Notes under the pieces: generated by a model
What the model was told of the DNA's origin: nothing
The model's database searches: none
Seen by the model: the letters and a program-made list of their open reading frames with translations, nothing else
Shown: one piece after another, positions 16,051 to 23,623 of the stretch
Position numbering within the stretch: the first letter of the stretch is position 1
How the letters are laid out: the number at the start of each line of letters is the position of its first letter
Position numbers and translations under genes: made by a program
IMG/VR virus record: IMGVR_UViG_3300019889_000007
Location: 1-64,000 of that record
DNA: 64,000 bases
Source: a virus
Reading direction: 5' to 3' (one strand)

Positions 16051-16361
16051 GGAAATTCCTGGCGATCCCCGTAGCGGCAACGCTTCTGCTTCTTGGCGGG
16101 TGCGGTGTCACCTCAGGAACGATCGTCGACAAGGAAGAAGCCGAGTCGGAGTACAAGCAGGTATGCCGTCAGGTGTCTTACGGCGGCGGCAACAAGAACC
16201 GGCCGGTCAAGACCCGGCAGGAATGTTCCAAGGTGCTGGTAACCGAGTGTTTCGAGTTCACGCTGGAAACCAAGGACGGCCAGCGTGGCGACGTGTGCGT
16301 CACTCCCGAAGAGTTCGACCTGTACGAAGAAGGCGACTACTACCCCAAGGACAGTACGTGA
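16047..16361 (+). CDS. Lipoprotein
   Basis: A 104-residue protein with a textbook lipoprotein signal: MRKF, a hydrophobic core, and lipobox LLGGC, giving acylated Cys at about residue 19. The mature part is small and holds three further Cys (CRQVSY, CSKVL, CFEF) that could form disulfides outside the membrane. The start overlaps the preceding stop by four bases, and the end overlaps the next GTG. A surface lipoprotein in a phage may act in superinfection exclusion, but that is inference. Confidence 0.75.
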   Translation: MRKFLAIPVAATLLLLGGCGVTSGTIVDKEEAESEYKQVCRQVSYGGGNKNRPVKTRQECSKVLVTECFEFTLETKDGQRGDVCVTPEEFDLYEEGDYYPKDST

Positions 16362-17032
16362 GAATCAAGGACGTCAACACCACCGACATCTACGCCGCCC
16401 TCGACGGAGCTCCGGCGCGTATCGCACAGATCGGCCCGCGCGGGGACGGCAGGTTGTGGATCGACCGCAGCCGTCAGCGCGGCGTCGCCGAAGAATTCCC
16501 GATCCGGCCGACGGATGAGAAGGAACAGACCGCCAGCTACTCCACTGGTGCGGTCAGGATCGGCCACCTGGTGGTCATGGGCTCCAGATCGGATTACGTG
16601 CAGGCCATGGACCAGGTAATAAACCTCGGTGTTGTGGCACTGCCCGAGTGGACCGGCGACAACGACACCGATGCCGAACTGGCAGTCAAGTTCAGCGACA
16701 CTCTGGCCGCCGACAACAAGGGGCTGCGTCTGACAGTGGCCAACACTAAAGTTCTACGGCGGTGGGAAGACTACGTCGCCATGATGGCGGCGCTGCGCGA
16801 CGAAGCGGCCGAACAAGCCCAGCGGCGCGAAAATGGCCGCAGGACATTCAACAGGGCTTTCCAACTGATCACCCCGGCGTTGAAGGAGATGGGCCTGTCG
16901 GATGGGTATTTCGCCGGTATCGACCGGATGAGCGAATACATCAAATCCGACGGCCTGGAAACCGAACTGAACGTACCGATCTCAGTGCTATTGAATCTGG
17001 TTGGTGAACTGATAAAGGCACGGGGCCAGTGA
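16358..17032 (+). CDS. Hypothetical protein, paralogue A of a tandem pair
   Basis: A 224-residue protein starting at GTG 16358 (GTGA with the lipoprotein stop). Its beginning (MRIKDVNTTDIYAALDG) and centre (VALPEWTGDNDTDAELA) align closely with the next gene. It has a helical second half with a possible coiled coil (RDEAAEQAQRRENGRR). No known domain. The pair appears to be a local duplication. Confidence 0.8.
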   Translation: MRIKDVNTTDIYAALDGAPARIAQIGPRGDGRLWIDRSRQRGVAEEFPIRPTDEKEQTASYSTGAVRIGHLVVMGSRSDYVQAMDQVINLGVVALPEWTGDNDTDAELAVKFSDTLAADNKGLRLTVANTKVLRRWEDYVAMMAALRDEAAEQAQRRENGRRTFNRAFQLITPALKEMGLSDGYFAGIDRMSEYIKSDGLETELNVPISVLLNLVGELIKARGQ

Positions 17033-17670
17033 GGATTACCGACGTCACCACGACCGACATTTACGCCACCTTCCAAACCGTGCGCCCCATACGGATCATC
17101 CAATTGGGACCTCAATCCGGTGGCCGATTCTGGAAGAACCAACCGTTCACCTCGGATGAATGTCTCCCATCGGAGGCGACCAGGCAGTACTCACAGGCGG
17201 GGTACACCAGCCCTTCCCACGGACACCTGGCCGTCACCCAAGTCGGCATCAACATCGACCGGGATGGGGCTATAGAAGCGCTCAGCGCGCTCGTGCTGCC
17301 CGACTGGACCGGCGACGATGCTCAAGACACCCAACTGGCCAAAACCTTCCAGGAAGGGCTCCCAGCGGACTTGTTGCGGATGGTGGTGGCGTCATCGAAA
17401 CGGTTGACCCTGTGGAGTGACTACCTGGCCGGTATCGAAGCCGACCGCAAGCGCTACCGGGAGGCCGAAGAACGTGCCGTCCGGCGTCAAACCGAGGCAG
17501 CCGCCGTACTGGATGAGGTCACTCCGGTGTTGAGGGCCGCCGGGATGACGGACATGCAAATTGAGGGTTTGCGGATGGCCGGAGCGTACGACCTGAACAA
17601 CAAAGTGCAGGTGCCGTTGGCGGTGCTGCTGTATATGACAAGACAAATCCAGAAAGGACGTCAGTACTGA
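17029..17670 (+). CDS. Hypothetical protein, paralogue B of a tandem pair
   Basis: A 213-residue protein with GTGA overlap with its paralogue. Shared stretches include MRITDVTTTDIYA, IIQLGPQSGGRFW, VLPDWTGDDAQDTQLA and a C-terminal VPLAVLLYM. Both keep a beta-rich first half and a helical second half. Function unknown. Confidence 0.8.
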   Translation: MRITDVTTTDIYATFQTVRPIRIIQLGPQSGGRFWKNQPFTSDECLPSEATRQYSQAGYTSPSHGHLAVTQVGINIDRDGAIEALSALVLPDWTGDDAQDTQLAKTFQEGLPADLLRMVVASSKRLTLWSDYLAGIEADRKRYREAEERAVRRQTEAAAVLDEVTPVLRAAGMTDMQIEGLRMAGAYDLNNKVQVPLAVLLYMTRQIQKGRQY

Positions 17671-18011
17671 TGCTGCAAATCGAGTGGGCCGACGGCCCCG
17701 GCAACATGTTCTACACCACCGGTATCGAAGCCGAAACCCGCGACGACCTCACCAACAAGCTCGAAGACACCCTGTCGCTGCTGTACAACGCCATCGCCAC
17801 CCACTCCACAGAGGTGAACATCAACTGCGACTGCGGCACCGGCGGCGACGTATGGCCGCAGTGGGAATACGCCCGACACCTGGCCGGACGCACCGAACTG
17901 CCCGCCACACTGAGCTACCGGAAAATCGCCGAGCACATCGTCAGCGACCCCAGCAAAGGCCACAAAGTTCAGCTGGCGAAATTCACGTACATGAAAATGG
18001 TCGAAGTCTAA
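17670..18011 (+). CDS. Hypothetical protein
   Basis: A 113-residue protein whose ATG overlaps the preceding stop by one base (TGATG). It contains a CDCGTGGDVWPQW segment (residues 54-66) and helices on both sides. It is the last gene before a strong terminator. Function unknown. Confidence 0.7.
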   Translation: MLQIEWADGPGNMFYTTGIEAETRDDLTNKLEDTLSLLYNAIATHSTEVNINCDCGTGGDVWPQWEYARHLAGRTELPATLSYRKIAEHIVSDPSKGHKVQLAKFTYMKMVEV

Positions 18012-18027
18012 GCCAGCTTTCTCGTTG

Positions 18028-18058
18028 CCCCCGACCATGTGTCGGGGGTTTCGTGTTT
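18028..18058 (+). terminator. Intrinsic terminator
   Basis: An 8-bp perfect stem CCCCCGAC/GTCGGGGG with loop CATGT, followed by TTTCGTGTTT. It ends the operon 15424-18011. Confidence 0.85.
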
Positions 18059-18087
18059 CCTGGACTAACGTGAGAATGGAGATGACC

Positions 18088-19584
18088 ATGGGTGGGTTTC
18101 CCCCGACCCCAGAGCAGGCCGACATCGTCGATGCGGCCGTGGCAAGACAAAACTTGGTGGTGTCGGCGTGCGCCGGGACTGGTAAGACCGCCACCTTGGA
18201 AATGATCGCTGGCCATATCGCGCCCCGGCAGGGCACGTTCATCGCGTTCGGTCGGGACATCGCCGCCGAAGCACGCAGCCGATTCCCGTCCAATGTGGTG
18301 TGCAAGACGGCGCATGCGTTCGCGTTGGCCGCGACCCCGACACCGCTCAAAGAGCGGTTCTTCGCCAAGCGGGGAGCCCACCACGGCAAAGACGTGGCAC
18401 GGATTCTGGGCATCACCGACGGGTACCGGTCTGAGGCGATCGACCTGTCACCCAATCAACTGGGCATGCTGGCCAGGGAGATGAAGTCCTGGTTCTGCAA
18501 ATCCGACAGTCGGGACATGGTGTGGCAACACCTGCATCCCGAAGCACTTCCGGGCGGATGCGACGCCAAAGAGCGTGAACATCTGGGGCGAATGTTGCTG
18601 CCGTGGGCCAAGAAGATCTGGTCCGACACGCAATCCCCGAACGGAGTCTTCAAGTATTCCTTTGAGGACTATTTGAAGCGGTATCAGTTGTCGAGCCCGC
18701 GCCTGCCCGGTGACATCATCCTGTTCGACGAGGCACAGGACGCCTCACGGGTGATCGCCGACATCGTGCGGCAGCAAACCAACGCACAGAAAATCTTCGT
18801 CGGCGACGAGATGCAGGCCATCATGGGTTTCACCGGCGCCGTCAACGCGATGGCCGGACACGACGGCCGCCGCCTGGCACTGACCCAGAGTTTCCGGTTC
18901 GGTCCGCACGTAGCGGCCGTAGCCAACCTGTTCCTGTCGATGCTCGGCGCCGACCTGCGCGTCAAAGGATTCGAACCCATCAAATCGCGGTTGACCGGGA
19001 TCGCCGCACCCGATGCGATCCTGTGCCGCAGCAACGGCGGCGTCATCGGGGAAGTCATGGAACAGCTCAAGATCGGGCGGCGGGTGGCCACACCCGGCGA
19101 CGGCGCCGAGATCCGCGCGCTGGCGCAGGCGGCCATGCAGTTGCAGGCCGGTCAAGCCACCGAGCATCCCGAACTGTTCATGTTCAAAAAGTGGGAGGAC
19201 GTCAAGGAGCATTGCGACACCGACCCGTCGGCCAAGGGCCTGAAGGTGTTTGTGAAAATCGTCGACGACTTCGGTGCCGGGGCGATAATGTCGATGACCG
19301 AACGGCTGGTCAAGATCGGTGGAAAACGCACTGATCCGTACGACGTCCTGGTGACCACGGCCCACAAGTCCAAGGGCCTGCAATTCCCGAAAGTCCGGAT
19401 CGGGGACGATTTCCCGGCCCCGTCAGAAGACCCCGACGATGAGTTTGACGACGCCGAACTGATGCTGGCCTACGTCGCGGTAACCCGCGCGCAGCACGAA
19501 CTGTCGATCGGGTCCCTAGGGTGGGTGCTTTGCCCACCTCCTACCCCAACACCACAGGAGCGCAATGAAATCCAATTCGCCTAG
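18088..19584 (+). CDS. UvrD/Rep-type superfamily 1 DNA helicase
   Basis: A 498-residue protein with the SF1A motif set: Q-motif TPEQ (residue 10), Walker A SACAGTGKT (K33), Walker B ILFDEAQD (D214/E215), motif III VGDEMQAI, motif IV LTQSFRF (R270), motif V TTAHKSKGLQF, motif VI YVAVTRAQ. It uses ATP to move along single-stranded DNA and unwind duplexes, here probably in phage replication or recombination. It is shorter than full-length UvrD (about 700 residues). ATG 18088 is chosen for GGAG six bases upstream. The end overlaps the next gene. Confidence 0.92.
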   Translation: MGGFPPTPEQADIVDAAVARQNLVVSACAGTGKTATLEMIAGHIAPRQGTFIAFGRDIAAEARSRFPSNVVCKTAHAFALAATPTPLKERFFAKRGAHHGKDVARILGITDGYRSEAIDLSPNQLGMLAREMKSWFCKSDSRDMVWQHLHPEALPGGCDAKEREHLGRMLLPWAKKIWSDTQSPNGVFKYSFEDYLKRYQLSSPRLPGDIILFDEAQDASRVIADIVRQQTNAQKIFVGDEMQAIMGFTGAVNAMAGHDGRRLALTQSFRFGPHVAAVANLFLSMLGADLRVKGFEPIKSRLTGIAAPDAILCRSNGGVIGEVMEQLKIGRRVATPGDGAEIRALAQAAMQLQAGQATEHPELFMFKKWEDVKEHCDTDPSAKGLKVFVKIVDDFGAGAIMSMTERLVKIGGKRTDPYDVLVTTAHKSKGLQFPKVRIGDDFPAPSEDPDDEFDDAELMLAYVAVTRAQHELSIGSLGWVLCPPPTPTPQERNEIQFA

Positions 19585-20248
19585 CGACAAAACCAAAACC
19601 GACATCGCGTGGATGCTGTTGAACTCGGCAAATCTCGTGCCCGAAGTGCAAGACATCATGGCTCACGTCATGCACGACCTTCAGCATGCCGGTCAAGCGC
19701 TGGCCCGCCTGAACGTTGTAGCGCCGGTGGCGACCGGTAATTCCGTGCGGGGAGATGACCTGACCGCTGAGCACCGCCGGGCCGTAGGCGGCATGTACAC
19801 CGCCGCCATGATGAGTCTGCGCACGCATCTGGACGACATCGCCACCACCTTGGGCAACGCCGGAGAAAAGTTCGAGTGGATGGGACAGCGGGCTAAGGAT
19901 TTGGAGGGTGCTTTCAAAGCCTCCTGCGATTCCTGCGATGAACTGGCGACCCACCACTTCCGGTACCTGGACGACCTCGGTGACGGCCTCGATCACGAAA
20001 TTCGTCTGGTCTTCGCGTGCAAGGAGCACATCGAATGCCAGGTGCAAACGGCTGACGGCACCAAGTGCAGTCGCCACGTCGACGCTTTCACACTGGGCAA
20101 GGACGGGGTCTGGAAACTGTACTGCCACATGGTGGATCACCAACCGGACGAGACTCTTATCCAGGTAGGTGCCAAGACGGTCGTCACCATCGACGATCTG
20201 GAGGCGTGGAAGGAATACGACCCCGAGAGCGACGAGTTCTTGTACTAA
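19565..20248 (+). CDS. Hypothetical protein
   Basis: A 227-residue protein. Its ATG lies inside the helicase end, after CAGGAGCGCA. The N-terminal 110 residues are helical. A CDSC motif (about residue 120) and two later Cys/His residues (ACKEHIEC, CHMVDH) suggest a zinc site. The C-terminus is acidic. Co-transcription with the helicase is likely. Function unknown. Confidence 0.75.
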   Translation: MKSNSPSDKTKTDIAWMLLNSANLVPEVQDIMAHVMHDLQHAGQALARLNVVAPVATGNSVRGDDLTAEHRRAVGGMYTAAMMSLRTHLDDIATTLGNAGEKFEWMGQRAKDLEGAFKASCDSCDELATHHFRYLDDLGDGLDHEIRLVFACKEHIECQVQTADGTKCSRHVDAFTLGKDGVWKLYCHMVDHQPDETLIQVGAKTVVTIDDLEAWKEYDPESDEFLY

Positions 20249-20275
20249 GTGGTCAATCCAAAACACCGACCACTT
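20247..20275. terminator. Possible bidirectional terminator
   Basis: An 8-bp stem AAGTGGTC/GACCACTT with a 13-base loop between the convergent ends of 19565-20248 and the minus-strand GNAT gene. The flanking T/A runs are short. Confidence 0.45.
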
Positions 20276-20948
20276 TAGACATGCGTGTGGCGTCGCCGGT
20301 TCCACCGGTGACGGTGACCTGCGGCGCCAACGCCTTAAACCCCACGTATTCGTGGGGTTTGACGTACATCATCCCGGCGAGGCTTTTCTTCTGCGCCCAG
20401 TACTGGAGTGTCCAGTCCTGTCGCGGACCGGCGAAAACGTACCCATGTTTTTGGTACCAGGGATTCAATCGGGGGTCGGCCGCGACGAACGTCGTGATGG
20501 TCAACGTGGTGTGCCCGGTGTCGGCCGAGCGTTTCTCCACGTCGGCCAACAACATGCCGCCGATACCGCGACCCTGATACTTCGGTAGGACAGCCAATAG
20601 ATTCAGCTCTGTCAGTGCTCCCGACAGCAGCGGCAGCGTCTCTTTGGACACGTTCGACTCGCACGTTATCCACGTCAGCGGTGGAACCGTGTAAGACATA
20701 CCGACGGGCTGGCCATGGTAGTCGGCAATCCGCATCGATGCCCGGCACGGATACGTCAGATCCTCGCCAGTGGAGACACGTTTCACATCCAAAGTGGACA
20801 TGTCTTCCTTCAGCTCCGGAAGCATCGCACAGATGTTGTCCATCAACGTGGTGTCGACCCGGCCGTGCATGGCCATGGCCGTGAATTTGCGGACGGCCTT
20901 GTGGTCGCCCGGAGTGGGATGGCGCAGAGTCACTGGGGGAGTTGTCAT
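20253..20948 (-). CDS. GNAT-family N-acetyltransferase
   Basis: A 231-residue protein of the GNAT fold: a beta/alpha N-terminus (TLRHPTPGDHKAVRKF), a beta4 strand (ELNLLAVLP), and the acetyl-CoA loop KYQGRGIGGMLL (motif A, Q/RxxGxG/A), followed by a conserved NPWYQKHGY segment. It transfers acetyl from acetyl-CoA to an unknown amine. ATG at 20948 is taken. It is the only minus-strand gene in this part of the genome, so it is probably an independently expressed accessory gene. Confidence 0.9.
   Translation of the reverse strand: MTTPPVTLRHPTPGDHKAVRKFTAMAMHGRVDTTLMDNICAMLPELKEDMSTLDVKRVSTGEDLTYPCRASMRIADYHGQPVGMSYTVPPLTWITCESNVSKETLPLLSGALTELNLLAVLPKYQGRGIGGMLLADVEKRSADTGHTTLTITTFVAADPRLNPWYQKHGYVFAGPRQDWTLQYWAQKKSLAGMMYVKPHEYVGFKALAPQVTVTGGTGDATRMSKVVGVLD
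20337..20360. terminator. Hairpin within the GNAT 3' region
   Basis: A 10-bp perfect stem AAACCCCACG/CGTGGGGTTT with loop TATT. It is terminator-like when read in plus direction, after the end of 19565-20248, but lies inside the minus-strand coding region. Confidence 0.45.
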
Positions 20949-21089
20949 CCACGAATTTTCACATACGCCCCGCACGGCCGGATGGTAAACGGGACGGCAG
21001 CTACCTGTCCACCGTCCCGCTCATCTACCCCAGCGCGAAGACTCCGGCCAGTGTACCGCGACAATGTTCGATTAAGGGGGTTGTTGTTG

Positions 21090-21596
21090 ATGAGTGGTCG
21101 AATCCGGAAATCCACGATAGAGCGGGTACTGAATCCGATCACCAAGGCATGGGTATGGCGCGACGACGGCGACGGCCTGGTCCGAGAGATGGACCACGTC
21201 ATGCGGTTCAAGGACCCCGCCACGGTGCCATGGCCCGAAGTGGTCAGCGCTTTCCGGCAGGAAAACCTGGTGTGGCGGTTTCTCTACTGGCCGGAGCACC
21301 CGTTGTGGGGGTCTGCGGTGGCCGTCGCGCGGTCCACGTACGTCCTGGACCGTGATGCAATAAGCGGTGTGAGCAGTGAAGTACCGACCGTGTTCATCGG
21401 TGTCGACATCCCCGAATATCTACAGAACTACTGGGACTCAAGCTATCTGTCGGTGCAGTACTGGCGTAAAGGCGTCGAGGCGGCGCGTGAAGCGGTCTTG
21501 GCGCGGCCTGAGATCATCGAACAATGGACGAAGAACCACAGTACCGAGGCCGTGCCCTCGCCAATGTCATCACCGACGGCGACAGTGACAACGTGA
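21090..21596 (+). CDS. Hypothetical protein
   Basis: A 168-residue protein. ATG 21090 follows AAGGGGG. Aromatic-rich middle (LVWRFLYWPEHPLWG). The last 25 residues (Ser/Pro/Thr) overlap the next gene by 73 bases. No signal peptide or known domain. It diverges from the GNAT gene across a 140-base gap. Confidence 0.7.
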   Translation: MSGRIRKSTIERVLNPITKAWVWRDDGDGLVREMDHVMRFKDPATVPWPEVVSAFRQENLVWRFLYWPEHPLWGSAVAVARSTYVLDRDAISGVSSEVPTVFIGVDIPEYLQNYWDSSYLSVQYWRKGVEAAREAVLARPEIIEQWTKNHSTEAVPSPMSSPTATVTT

Positions 21597-21826
21597 AGGG
21601 GGGCGTGTTCGAGCTGCCCGGTGGCCACGTGTCACCGCCAACAGCCGAGTTCGCCGAGCAAACAGCGTTGTACGAACGGATGCTCCAAGAGTTCCCCCGC
21701 ATCGGCAAGGCGATTTCGTCGATGCCGCCGGAACTTCGCGGCGCCGCGTTCGACTGCCTCCTGGAGGCATTGACCAACTCCATTGTCAAACAGCAGGACA
21801 CGGCCATGGCCCAACGGTCACAATGA
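21524..21826 (+). CDS. Small hypothetical protein
   Basis: A 100-residue acidic protein overlapping its neighbour by 73 bases in another frame. It contains a helical second half (LYERMLQEFPRIGKAISSM and LLEALTNSIV). The ribosome site is weak. Function unknown. Confidence 0.6.
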   Translation: MDEEPQYRGRALANVITDGDSDNVKGGVFELPGGHVSPPTAEFAEQTALYERMLQEFPRIGKAISSMPPELRGAAFDCLLEALTNSIVKQQDTAMAQRSQ

Positions 21827-21830
21827 GGGT

Positions 21831-22208
21831 ATGAGAATCCTCGTCACCGGCGGCCGGGACTACGACGACTGGGAAGCCATCTACCAGGAGCTTGCCAGGT
21901 ACGACCACCACGATCCGAAGCCGACGCTGGTCCACGGCGACTGCAAGACCGGTGCCGATTTCCTGGCCGCACAGATCGCCCATGATCTGGGATGGACGTT
22001 GGACCCGCACCCGGCCAAATGGCACATCTACGGTGATCCGGCTGGGCCACACCGAAACGAAGAGATGGCTCACGCCGAGTGCGATGTATGCATCGTGTTC
22101 CCCGGCGGGAAAGGCACCGCCGACATGGAGCGGCGGGCACGCCGGGTAGGCATGGCCCTGATCCTGGTCGGCGACGACGAGACAGTCACCCAATCCACCC
22201 TGTTCTAA
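21831..22208 (+). CDS. DUF2493 (SLOG-superfamily) protein
   Basis: A 125-residue protein with the DUF2493/YspA pattern: MRILVTGGRDYDDW at the N-terminus, LVHGDCKTGAD (residues 34-44), HRNEEMA in the middle, and CIVFPGGKGTADM. The fold is Rossmann-like and belongs to the SLOG group, which includes nucleotide-sensing domains of phage-defence systems, DprA and LOG proteins. It probably binds a nucleotide or its derivative. Common in actinobacteriophages, with role unproven. ATG 21831 follows GAGGGT. A terminator follows. Confidence 0.85.
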   Translation: MRILVTGGRDYDDWEAIYQELARYDHHDPKPTLVHGDCKTGADFLAAQIAHDLGWTLDPHPAKWHIYGDPAGPHRNEEMAHAECDVCIVFPGGKGTADMERRARRVGMALILVGDDETVTQSTLF

Positions 22209-22230
22209 ACAGGATTTTAGTTCGCCCGGC

Positions 22231-22264
22231 CGCGCCTCTCCATGACGGAGGGGCGCGTTTCTTT
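22231..22264 (+). terminator. Intrinsic terminator
   Basis: An 11-bp stem CGCGCCTCTCC/GGAGGGGCGCG with loop ATGAC, followed by TTTCTTT, directly upstream of the RNA ligase gene. Confidence 0.85.
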
Positions 22265-22287
22265 ACGCACCAACAGGAAGGACACTC

Positions 22288-23058
22288 ATGATTTCGTACC
22301 GCACTGTCGATTTGGCGAGGCTGAACTCAGCCACCAAGTACCCGTCGATCGACACGTACCACCGGTTGGACCCCAAGACCGGAGACCTCACCGAGGCGCT
22401 GAACCACTCTTTCACCGGCGACGTGTACATGACCGAGAAGATCGACGGCACCAACGGCCGGATCGTGCTGTGCCCGGACGGGTGGATCATCGGATCGCGT
22501 AACGAACTGCTCACCGGTGAGGGCGACCTGATCGTCAACCCCAAGGAATCCATTGTGGAAACCTTGATGTATTCGGCTGAGCGGTTGAGCCATCGCAACG
22601 CCGATGAGAACGTGATCGTGGCGTACTTCGAGGTCTACGGATCTCAAGGACCCAAAGCGAAGCAGTACTCCCACAAGGGTAAAACCAACGGCTGCCGCCT
22701 GTTCGACATCGCGACCATCCCGACAGAGGTTCTCGACTGGGAACCGTCCAAGATTTCCGGTTGGCGTCAAAACAGCGGTCAGGATTTCGTGCCCGCGCAT
22801 CTACTGCCGTCGTGGGCCGACGCGATGGGTGCTGACCTGGTGCCGTGGGTCGGCGGCATCGACGGCAGCCAGTTGCCGACCGGTGTGGATGAGACCGAGG
22901 CTTGGATGCAGGATCTGGTGCCGTTGACTCAGGCCAACCTCGACCGGGCCACACCCGGAGCTGCTGAAGGTCTGGTGATCCGTTCGGAGAATCGTTCGGC
23001 GATCGCCAAGTTGCGGTTCGAGGATTACGGCCGCACCCGCGTCCGCTCCAGGAAGTGA
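22288..23058 (+). CDS. RNA ligase (nucleotidyltransferase superfamily)
   Basis: A 256-residue protein with the ligase motifs: motif I EKIDGTNGRI (catalytic K51), a following IIGSRNELL (motif Ia/III region), AYFEVYG with E115, motif IV EGLVIRSE (E227), and motif V AKLRF (K241). Lengths and motifs fit the Rnl2-like RNA ligase group, which seals 5'-phosphate/3'-hydroxyl RNA ends via an enzyme-AMP intermediate. Phage RNA ligases typically repair tRNAs cut by host defences. ATG 22288 follows AGGAAGGACACTC. It is a single gene between two terminators. Confidence 0.85.
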   Translation: MISYRTVDLARLNSATKYPSIDTYHRLDPKTGDLTEALNHSFTGDVYMTEKIDGTNGRIVLCPDGWIIGSRNELLTGEGDLIVNPKESIVETLMYSAERLSHRNADENVIVAYFEVYGSQGPKAKQYSHKGKTNGCRLFDIATIPTEVLDWEPSKISGWRQNSGQDFVPAHLLPSWADAMGADLVPWVGGIDGSQLPTGVDETEAWMQDLVPLTQANLDRATPGAAEGLVIRSENRSAIAKLRFEDYGRTRVRSRK

Positions 23059-23064
23059 GAAGTG

Positions 23065-23105
23065 GTGCCGGGCGTTGGAGGTCGCCCGGCACCGGTCTTG
23101 TTTTT
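23065..23105 (+). terminator. Intrinsic terminator
   Basis: A 9-bp stem GTGCCGGGC/GCCCGGCAC with a 10-base loop, then CGGTCTTGTTTTT. It ends the RNA ligase transcript, and its tail overlaps the last bases of the convergent DUF397 gene. Confidence 0.8.
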
Positions 23106-23277
23106 ACAGCCCCCGCTTGATGGTGAACACCAGGGCTTCCAGGCCGTTCAGCACCGGCGATGCGTCGCCGAGCTTGGAGTCGCGGACCTGCTTGAGGCCG
23201 TTGTTGTCACGGCATTGCACGCAGTTGCCGCTGGGGTTGGAGCGGCGGCTCTTGCGCCATGGTCCGGGCACGGTCAT
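23104..23277 (-). CDS. DUF397 protein (BldB-like), orphan
   Basis: A 57-residue protein with the DUF397 signature WRKSRRSNPSGNCVQ near the N-terminus and VRDSKLGD in the middle. DUF397 proteins, including Streptomyces BldB, are actinomycete-specific and usually sit beside XRE/DUF5753 regulators. No XRE gene adjoins this copy; a second copy at 53466-53648 has one. Start ATG is preceded by AGGAGGACAC. Likely a small regulatory partner protein. Confidence 0.85.
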   Translation of the reverse strand: MTVPGPWRKSRRSNPSGNCVQCRDNNGLKQVRDSKLGDASPVLNGLEALVFTIKRGL

Positions 23278-23399
23278 GTGTCCTCCTAAAGGATGCGGGA
23301 TGCGAACCCCCACAGCATAGCCACCTGTCGATGGGCTCGATACGGGAACGGTTTGATCGTCAGGCTCGGCAACGGCGTGAAGCGATGTAATCTGGGCCC

Positions 23400-23446
23400 A
23401 CAAACAAAAATTGCCCGCCATCAGCTGCAAACCTGATGACGGGCAG
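23400..23446 (-). terminator. Minus-strand intrinsic terminator of an unannotated RNA
   Basis: Read on the minus strand, TGCCCGTCATCAG pairs with CTGATGGCGGGCA (12 of 13) around an 8-base loop, followed by ATTTTTGTTTG. No minus-strand gene lies upstream, so it should end a small RNA that starts between about 23450 and 23620, antisense to the leader of the replication-like gene. Confidence 0.65.
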
Positions 23447-23505
23447 AAAAGCTTGGGGGAAACCAAGACCTCTTTCACGTAGGTCTTAGGTTAACCGGGG
23501 CTGCC

Positions 23506-23524
23506 CGTCACGTCCAACGTGACG
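23506..23524. promoter_or_regulatory. Perfect inverted repeat, candidate operator
   Basis: CGTCACGT-CCA-ACGTGACG, 8-bp arms, about 100 bases upstream of the replication-like gene. A regulator-binding site is inferred from symmetry and position only. Confidence 0.45.
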
Positions 23525-23623
23525 TAACGGAAAAGCCCACCCAAAATCGGGCATTCCAGGCAGCTTCAGATGCCGAACGGATCACATTTTGGTCGCGGTT
23601 TCCTCCTCAGAGAGGGAATCGCC

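Larger units (their letters stand above)
23278..23623. other. 346-base region without a protein gene
   Basis: It contains the promoter side of the minus-strand DUF397 gene (TATGCT as a -10 candidate at 23314-23319), a minus-strand terminator (23400-23446), a 7-bp hairpin AAGACCT/AGGTCTT (23465-23487), and a perfect 8-bp inverted repeat CGTCACGT-CCA-ACGTGACG (23506-23524). The plus-strand leader of the replication-like gene must start here. The structure density is much higher than in other gaps. Confidence 0.6.
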
